Below are positions 59,139 through 64,000 of a stretch of DNA of 64,000 nt, in pieces. The stretch's first letter is position 1. The number at the start of each line of letters is the position of its first letter. Made by a program: the position numbers and the translations under genes. The stretch lies in contig NZ_JASISP010000021.1 of NCBI RefSeq assembly GCF_030063185.1, forward strand, positions 16,032-80,031, written 5' to 3'. This stretch comes from Arthrobacter sp. H35-D1. Its GTDB lineage: Bacteria; Actinomycetota; Actinomycetes; Actinomycetales; Micrococcaceae. The notes under the pieces were generated by a model. That model worked only from the letters and a program-made list of their open reading frames with translations. It searched no databases and was not told the origin of the DNA.

Positions 59139-60197
59139 CTAGTTCCCGGGGGTGAGAATAAAGTCCCACGGGTCCGTGTTGGTCTGGCTCAACGCCAATT
59201 CAGCGGCAAAGCCCTGGTCTCCGAGCACATTGCCCAGCGCCTCCATGGCGGCCGGAAGCCACAGCCATTCGCTGGCAAAGTGAGACATGTCGATCAAATA
59301 TGGACGGCCGTCGGGGCGTACTTCGCGAGCTTCCGACGCCGGGTGGTGGCGCAGGTCGGCCGTGATGAATACATCGGCGTCGCTGGCACGCACGGCATCA
59401 AACAAGCTGTCCCCGGCACCGCCGCACACTGCGACCTTGTGCACCAGGGCGTCCCGGTCCCCTGCCACCCGCACGCCGCCGGCAACAGCCGGCAGCGACA
59501 AGAAAATGCGGGCTGCCAAGTCGCCGAGTTTTTCGGCTCCTGCCAACAAGCCGACACGGCCGATGCCTTCTTCGGGCAGTCCGTGGGCGGCCGGAAGGAG
59601 CGGCTGGACGCTGCCCAGGCCGATGACATCGGCCAGGACGTCGGAGACGCCACCCACTGCGCTGTCCCCGTTCGTGTGCACCGTCAGCAGGGCGCAGCCG
59701 CCCTCGATGAGCCGGTGGACGGCGCGTCCCTTCCCCGAGGTGGCGGCCACGGAGTTCACCCCTTTCAGTAGCAGGGGGTGATGGGTGATCAGCAGCTGGG
59801 CGCCCCATTCCAGCGCCTCGTCAATGACCTCGAGGGTGGGGTCCACGGCAAACATGATCCGTTCAACATCGGCGTCGGGGCGCCCCACCACCAAGCCAAC
59901 CTTGTCCCATTCCTCGGCCAGGGATTCAGGCCACAGCTCTTCAACGGCCACCAGAACGTCGGCAAGAACCGGGGTTTCCAGCGACACGGAGTCATCCCCC
60001 GGGCGATCGTCCTGCCCAGCTGGTTGGTTTTCTGCCGGTTCCTCTGCGAGCTCCGCTGCGGGGACCACGCTCAAGCCTTCATCGGCAGCTGTGTCAACGT
60101 GCTCACCAACTTCCGCTGCGGCTTCATCGGCATCAGCGCCCTGGGCAACTGCGTCCGGTCCGGCGTCGTGCGGGGGAAAAGTGGGATCCTTGCTCAT
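59139..60197 (-). CDS. Nif3-like dinuclear metal-centre protein
   Basis: A 352-residue protein of the Nif3/DUF34 (YqfO/YbgI) family. The domain starts near 78 (LADVLVAVEELWPESLAEEW) and carries DKVGLVVGRPDADVE, the metal-binding segment LLITHHPLLLKG, LTVHTNGDSAVGGVSDVLAD and CGGAGDSLFDA, and near the end DMSHFASEW. The first 75 residues are an acidic extension not seen in minimal members. TAAGCT ends 6 nt before the ATG, so leaderless. Often reported as a GTP cyclohydrolase-like or metal-homeostasis protein; function uncertain. Confidence 0.88.
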   Translation of the reverse strand: MSKDPTFPPHDAGPDAVAQGADADEAAAEVGEHVDTAADEGLSVVPAAELAEEPAENQPAGQDDRPGDDSVSLETPVLADVLVAVEELWPESLAEEWDKVGLVVGRPDADVERIMFAVDPTLEVIDEALEWGAQLLITHHPLLLKGVNSVAATSGKGRAVHRLIEGGCALLTVHTNGDSAVGGVSDVLADVIGLGSVQPLLPAAHGLPEEGIGRVGLLAGAEKLGDLAARIFLSLPAVAGGVRVAGDRDALVHKVAVCGGAGDSLFDAVRASDADVFITADLRHHPASEAREVRPDGRPYLIDMSHFASEWLWLPAAMEALGNVLGDQGFAAELALSQTNTDPWDFILTPGN

Positions 60198-60271
60198 GTT
60201 CCCAGCTTACTGTCGGGCAGGGTGTCAAGAGAACGGGAATTTTGCCGGGTCCTGAGCTCTTGTAAGTAACC

Positions 60272-60796
60272 ATGAAGACTTATGTGTTGGGCGGCGGGTG
60301 CTTTTGGTGCCTGGACGCCGTGTACCAAATGACCCTGGGTGTGGAATCGGTGGTGTCCGGATACAGTGGCGGCGCCCTTCCCAACCCCAACTACGACCAA
60401 ATCTGCACGGGCATGACCGGGCATGCGGAAGTGGTGACAGTGACGTTCGATGAGACCGTCATCCCGGCCGAGACCATCCTGGACATGTTCTTCATCCAGC
60501 ACGACCCCACCACGCTGAACCGCCAAGGGTACGACACCGGAACCCAGTACCGTTCGGTCATGTTCTACCGCGACGAGCAAGAAGAAGCCGAATTCCGGGC
60601 AGCCATTGTGCGCAACCAACCGCTGTGGGCCAACCCCATCGTTACCGAGGTGACACGGCTGGGCACGGTTTATGACGCGGAGCAGTACCACAATGATTTC
60701 TATGGCGAACGTCCCGAAGTGGGCTATTGCCGGGTCATTATCGACCCAAAAATTGCCAAAGTGAGAAAACATTACGCGAAGTGGCTCACCGCCTAG
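60272..60796 (+). CDS. msrA: Peptide-methionine (S)-S-oxide reductase MsrA
   Basis: A 174-residue MsrA. The catalytic GGCFWC puts Cys10 and Cys13 at the N-terminus, followed by YSGGALPNPNYDQICTGMTGH, AEVVTVTFDETVIP and the FFIQHDPTTLNRQG motif. It reduces S-methionine sulfoxide using thioredoxin. Starts at ATG 60272, 74 bases from the divergent Nif3 gene. Next to yaaA, a second oxidative-stress gene, with mtr elsewhere in the window. Confidence 0.96.
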   Translation: MKTYVLGGGCFWCLDAVYQMTLGVESVVSGYSGGALPNPNYDQICTGMTGHAEVVTVTFDETVIPAETILDMFFIQHDPTTLNRQGYDTGTQYRSVMFYRDEQEEAEFRAAIVRNQPLWANPIVTEVTRLGTVYDAEQYHNDFYGERPEVGYCRVIIDPKIAKVRKHYAKWLTA

Positions 60797-60896
60797 GTCG
60801 ACGCAGGCCTACTCGATACGCTGGCTGATATGTACAGTGTGCGGCCCCGCTAGCATTCGCACCCCACCGTTTCATCCCTGACTCTAAGGACCATTC

Positions 60897-61832
60897 ATGG
60901 CACGTATTTACGACAATGTCACCCAACTGGTTGGCGGCACGCCGCTGGTGCGCCTTAACCGTTTGAGCGAGGGACTGGGCGCCACAGTCGCCGTGAAGCT
61001 GGAGTTCTACAACCCGGCCAACAGCGTCAAGGACCGGATCGGTGTTGCCATTGTTGACGCTGCCGAGGCATCCGGGGACCTCAAGCCCGGCGGAACTATT
61101 GTGGAAGGCACCTCCGGGAACACCGGAATCGCCTTGGCCATGGTCGGTGCCGCCCGCGGCTACAAGGTCATCTTGACCATGCCCGAGACCATGTCCACCG
61201 AACGCCGCGTCATGCTGCGCGCCTTTGGTGCTGAAATTGTTCTCACCCCCGGCTCGGAAGGCATGCGCGGGGCGGTTGACAAGGCCAAGGAACTCGTCGC
61301 CACCACCGACAACGCCATCTGGGCCCAGCAGTTCGCCAACCCCGCCAATGTGAACATCCACCGCAGCACCACTGCCGAGGAAATTTGGGAAGATACCGAC
61401 GGCGCTGTTGATATCTTCGTGGCCGGGGTCGGCACCGGGGGTACCGTGACGGGCGTGGGTCAGGTTCTGAAGCAGCGCAAGCCCGGTGTGCAGGTTGTGG
61501 CCGTGGAGCCCATCGATTCCGCCATCCTCAACGGCGGGGCGCCGGGTCCGCACAAGATCCAGGGCCTGGGGGCAAATTTCATCCCGGAAATCCTGGATCA
61601 GGACATCTACGACGAGGTCTTCGATGCAACACTGGAAGATTCAGTTCGGGTTGCCCGCGATTTGGGTCAGCGCGAGGGCATCTTGGGTGGAATCTCTTCG
61701 GGCGCCATTGTTTGGGCAGCCCTGGAATTGGCCAAACGGCCGGAAAATGCCGGCAAACTCATCGTTGCCATCGTTTGTGATTTCGGCGAACGTTACATTT
61801 CAACTGTGTTGTACGACGACATCCGGGGCTAA
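60897..61832 (+). CDS. cysK: O-acetylserine sulfhydrylase CysK
   Basis: A 311-residue PLP enzyme making cysteine from O-acetylserine and sulfide. The PLP lysine is Lys45 in [11 protein letters not shown]; the TSGNTG loop ([14 protein letters not shown]) and [16 protein letters not shown] are present, as is GISSGA near the C-terminus. AAGGA precedes the ATG. It lies 175 bases upstream of cysE in the same direction, giving the last two steps of cysteine synthesis side by side. Confidence 0.97.
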   Translation: MARIYDNVTQLVGGTPLVRLNRLSEGLGATVAVKLEFYNPANSVKDRIGVAIVDAAEASGDLKPGGTIVEGTSGNTGIALAMVGAARGYKVILTMPETMSTERRVMLRAFGAEIVLTPGSEGMRGAVDKAKELVATTDNAIWAQQFANPANVNIHRSTTAEEIWEDTDGAVDIFVAGVGTGGTVTGVGQVLKQRKPGVQVVAVEPIDSAILNGGAPGPHKIQGLGANFIPEILDQDIYDEVFDATLEDSVRVARDLGQREGILGGISSGAIVWAALELAKRPENAGKLIVAIVCDFGERYISTVLYDDIRG

Positions 61833-61962
61833 CACTCCTCCGCTTGGGGCGTTTTCTGGCTCGCATTGTTGGAATGGTCCCGTAGTGTCGATGTTTTTTC
61901 ATCGGCAATGCGGGCCTTCTGTCGTGCTGGCCGCTCCACATTAACTACTGACACACCAAGTA

Positions 61963-61988
61963 TTGACGCATTGTGAATTGACGCATTG
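61963..61988 (+). promoter_or_regulatory. Twin TTGACGCATTG upstream of cysE
   Basis: TTGACGCATTG occurs at 61963-61973 and again at 61978-61988, a 15-base period. Each copy begins with a TTGACG -35-like hexamer, but no convincing -10 sits 16-18 bases downstream. It may be a regulator site for cysE. Confidence 0.5.
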
Positions 61989-62007
61989 CACGCTGCGCCG
62001 AAAGATC

Positions 62008-62622
62008 ATGACGGCGAACAAAGGAAAGAAGTCTGTGGGATTTTTCGGCAGGATACGTGAGGACCTCGAGTCGGCCCGGTCCCATGACCCCGCGGCGCGG
62101 GGCTCCATGGAGAACTTTTTTGTGTACTCCGGGCTGCACGCCATTTGGGTGCACAGGCTCACGCACAGGATGTGGGCGAACCCCGGATTGCGCTTCCCCG
62201 CCCGGGTTTTGTCGCAGGCCGCGCGCTTTGCCACCGGCATTGAAATTCACCCCGGCGCCACCATTGGCCGCCGCTTCTTCATCGACCACGGCATGGGCGT
62301 TGTCATTGGCGAAACCTCCGAAATTGGAGACGACGTCATGATCTACCACGGCGTCACTCTCGGCGGACGCTCTCTCGCCAAGACCAAGCGCCACCCCACC
62401 ATCGGCAATAGGGTCACCATTGGCGCCGGCGCCAAGGTGTTGGGACCCATCCGCATCGGCGACGACTCCGCTGTGGGAGCCAACTCCGTGGTGGTCAAGG
62501 ACGCGCCCGCCAAGTCCATCATCACCGGCATCCCCGCCACGTGGCGGCACCGAGACGCCAAGCGTGAAATGGCCCCTGCCGTGGACCCGGCCGAGTACAT
62601 CGACCCGGCCATGTGGATCTAG
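62008..62622 (+). CDS. cysE: Serine O-acetyltransferase CysE
   Basis: A 204-residue left-handed-beta-helix acetyltransferase making O-acetylserine. It has the catalytic region [20 protein letters not shown] with HGMG, hexapeptide repeats from there to [11 protein letters not shown], and [16 protein letters not shown] as the substrate loop. It is a short form: about 60 residues of the helical N-terminal domain found in E. coli CysE are missing, as in many actinobacterial enzymes. ATG 62008 is chosen; the frame extends to 61963 through the twin repeats. Confidence 0.93.
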   Translation: MTANKGKKSVGFFGRIREDLESARSHDPAARGSMENFFVYSGLHAIWVHRLTHRMWANPGLRFPARVLSQAARFATGIEIHPGATIGRRFFIDHGMGVVIGETSEIGDDVMIYHGVTLGGRSLAKTKRHPTIGNRVTIGAGAKVLGPIRIGDDSAVGANSVVVKDAPAKSIITGIPATWRHRDAKREMAPAVDPAEYIDPAMWI

Positions 62623-62663
62623 CTGTCCGCTCTTGACCTGCTCGCCTAGACCTGCGAGCAACC

Positions 62664-63239
62664 TTAGGTGTCCAGGTATGCGCGGGCTATGCCGGCAAGC
62701 GCAGTCTCGTACGCGTCCGCCCAGGCGTCCGCCGGCAGGCCCACCCCCGACAGTTCCAGGCTGACAAGTCCATGGACCTGCCCCCAGACTGCCGTGGCGA
62801 CGGCCACGGGTGACCCGGCCGCCGGCCTGGCTTCCACCAGGGCAGACACGGCCGCCATCAGCGGTTCCATCGCCTCGTGGGAAAAGTTCAGTGTTGGCGG
62901 GCACTCGACAACCGCACCGTGTGCTCCCGGGAACATGAGCGAGTAAAGCACGGGCCGGGACAATGCCCACTTTCGGTACGCGCGCCCCAGCGACAGCAGA
63001 CCGTCCGGTGCTGCCTCCGCCTGTGCAGCGGCGAACGAACGGAACCCCTCGTCGATGACGGCGGAGAGCAACTCCTGCTTGCCGCCAAACAACGAATAGA
63101 TGGCAGAGGTGGACGTGTCCGCTCCGGCCGCGACGTCCCGGAGGCTGAGAGCTGCCACTCCGCCGTCCGCCACCAGCGAGGCGGCAGCGTCCAGGAGGCG
63201 GCTCCGCAGTTCTGCGTTGTGCACAATGGGTCTTGCCAT
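62664..63239 (-). CDS. TetR-family regulator
   Basis: A 191-residue TetR regulator with HTH LRSRLLDAAASLVADGGVAA, then LSLRDVAAGADTSTSAIYSL and FGGKQELL. The C-terminal segment (LSLGRAYRKWALSRPVLYSL) is the TetR_C-like TetR/AcrR (WHG-domain) group. ATG 63239 is used; ATG 63248 is possible. It is divergent from the DUF4188 gene with palindromic sites between them. Confidence 0.92.
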   Translation of the reverse strand: MARPIVHNAELRSRLLDAAASLVADGGVAALSLRDVAAGADTSTSAIYSLFGGKQELLSAVIDEGFRSFAAAQAEAAPDGLLSLGRAYRKWALSRPVLYSLMFPGAHGAVVECPPTLNFSHEAMEPLMAAVSALVEARPAAGSPVAVATAVWGQVHGLVSLELSGVGLPADAWADAYETALAGIARAYLDT

Positions 63240-63252
63240 GGACACCATCCTG

Positions 63253-63281
63253 CCATAACATCGTTTCATAACACCGTTATG
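63253..63281. promoter_or_regulatory. Tandem TetR-type operators
   Basis: CATAAC-ACC-GTTATG (63267-63281) is a perfect 6-3-6 palindrome. The preceding 14 bases (63253-63266) are a near-copy, CATAAC-ATC-GTTTC, in the same register, giving a 14-base period. Located between the divergent TetR and DUF4188 genes, 27 bases before the DUF4188 start. Confidence 0.75.
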
Positions 63282-63307
63282 CACGGACTTCCAACTAAGG
63301 ACATGCC

Positions 63308-63784
63308 ATGGCACAGCAAGTATTCCCCGGTCGATTCACCGCAAGCCCGGAGACGGACACCGTCACGGTCTTCCTCATCGGCATGCGGGCCAACCGCTGG
63401 TGGAAAGTGGCCAAGACCTTCCGCATAGTGGCCGCAATGCCGCGCATGCTCAACCACCTCGCGAAAAATCCGGATGCCGGCATGCTGGGCTTTCAGCAGT
63501 GGCTGGGACGGACCACCATTTTGCTCTCTTATTGGGAGAGCCCCGAGCACCTGCAGCGCTTCGCTGCCGACCGCGGGGCGCCCCACTTGGCTCCTTGGCG
63601 GGCGTTCATGAAGGAAACAGCCGGCACGGGGGACATTGGCATCTGGCACGAGACCTACCAGGTCGCAGCAAAGGACCAGGAAACGGTCTACACCGACATG
63701 CCGGCCTTTGGCTTGGCGGCGGCAACCCGGCGCGTGGCCGTGGGGCATGGAACGGGAACCGCCCGCCAGCGGCTGGGCCGCTAA
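63308..63784 (+). CDS. DUF4188 monooxygenase-like protein
   Basis: A 158-residue DUF4188 protein, related to the ferredoxin-like antibiotic-monooxygenase fold: FPGRFTASPETDTVTVFLIG at the start, MRANRWWKVAKTFRIVAAMP, then LLSYWESPEHLQRFAADRGA and IWHETYQV. The family is often paired with a TetR regulator, as here. AAGGAC precedes the ATG. Probable role in degrading or isomerising small toxic compounds, by analogy only. Confidence 0.88.
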   Translation: MAQQVFPGRFTASPETDTVTVFLIGMRANRWWKVAKTFRIVAAMPRMLNHLAKNPDAGMLGFQQWLGRTTILLSYWESPEHLQRFAADRGAPHLAPWRAFMKETAGTGDIGIWHETYQVAAKDQETVYTDMPAFGLAAATRRVAVGHGTGTARQRLGR

Positions 63785-64000
63785 GCATCCCAGCCACATG
63801 ATTCAGCTCCCTCCCCTCCTCCCCCTGTCCGTCTGGAGGGCCGAGTGGTGACAGAACGACGGCGGGCCGGGCACTTGAGGAAAAAGGGTCCGGGCCCCGG
63901 CGTGCGCCCCAAAGGGGAGGTTTGTGGGTGGGTAAAGGGCTGTGCGAGGGCGTGTCGGCGCGCCCCCGGGGGGGGGAGGGTGCTGCATCGTGGCGCGGCG
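63785..64000. other. Gene-free right end with homopolymer runs
   Basis: After the DUF4188 stop there is no convincing open frame. The sequence becomes very G-rich, ending in CCCCC followed by nine G (63963-63976) and a GC-rich tail. This could be a contig-end artefact or the edge of a repeat. No gene, RNA or repeat recognised. Confidence 0.6.

Overview
The window is high-GC actinobacterial chromosome, most like Micrococcaceae (Arthrobacter and relatives). Mycothiol chemistry is present (mycothione reductase, two DinB/maleylpyruvate-isomerase-type proteins). So are MptB-type polyprenol-phosphate mannosyltransfer, a bio operon with an adjacent TetR regulator that fits BioQ, a long GapB-type GAPDH and a HelR/HelD-type RNA polymerase ATPase. 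Many genes look leaderless: at least fourteen start codons are preceded by a TANNNT hexamer ending exactly 6 nt before the start, and bioB has the same layout with GATACT.

Layout. 1-950: an open frame cut by the left edge, then a yefM-yoeB toxin-antitoxin pair reading left. 1.2-8.7 kb: helR-like ATPase, methyltransferase, double-hotdog thioesterase, aldo/keto reductase, VOC protein, small membrane protein, cation/proton antiporter. 9.0-11.7 kb: a three-gene polar amino-acid ABC transporter. 11.8-16.0 kb: an Asp23/Gls24 envelope-stress divergon, with an ECF sigma factor, an anti-sigma-like/Asp23 fusion and an Asp23 protein on the minus strand, facing five Asp23/AmaP/small membrane genes on the plus strand. 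16-24.4 kb: MFS transporter, LapA-domain protein, a decayed ABC permease with intact ATPase and TetR, and a set of small VOC, DinB and HxlR genes.

24.4-30.9 kb: the overlapping operon bioB-bioA-bioF-P450-bioD reads left from a promoter whose operator covers the leaderless bioB start; a TetR regulator (probable bioQ) is divergent. The P450 lacks the usual ExxR motif. 31-36.7 kb: DUF1905, YihY/BrkB, mycothione reductase, then three exported proteins (CHRD-like, class F sortase lipoprotein, cupredoxin-like lipoprotein). 36.8-46 kb: DUF3817, MpaB/DUF2236, flavin monooxygenase with divergent TetR, UspA, a HemK-like methyltransferase, a DNA alkylation repair gene with an in-frame amber codon, and mptB divergent from a second membrane glycosyltransferase. 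46.6-54.3 kb: NUC1-type nuclease, orn, tRNA-His, def, sugar porter, an acyltransferase-like protein, prfC, HNH nuclease. 54.4-55.5 kb: RNase P RNA flanked by two tandem-repeat arrays. 55.5-64 kb: gap, yaaA, VOC, a DUF164 protein with a degenerate zinc ribbon, Nif3-like, msrA, cysK, cysE, and a TetR/DUF4188 divergent pair. The last ~200 bases carry no gene and have an unusual composition.

No CRISPR array, insertion sequence, integrase or prophage is visible. The least ordinary material is the Asp23-anti-sigma fusion in its divergon, the P450-containing biotin operon with its start-codon operator, the tandem repeats around bioQ and rnpB, and several genes caught in decay (ABC permease frameshift, alkylation-repair amber codon, GyrI-like remnant, truncated DUF5655-like gene).
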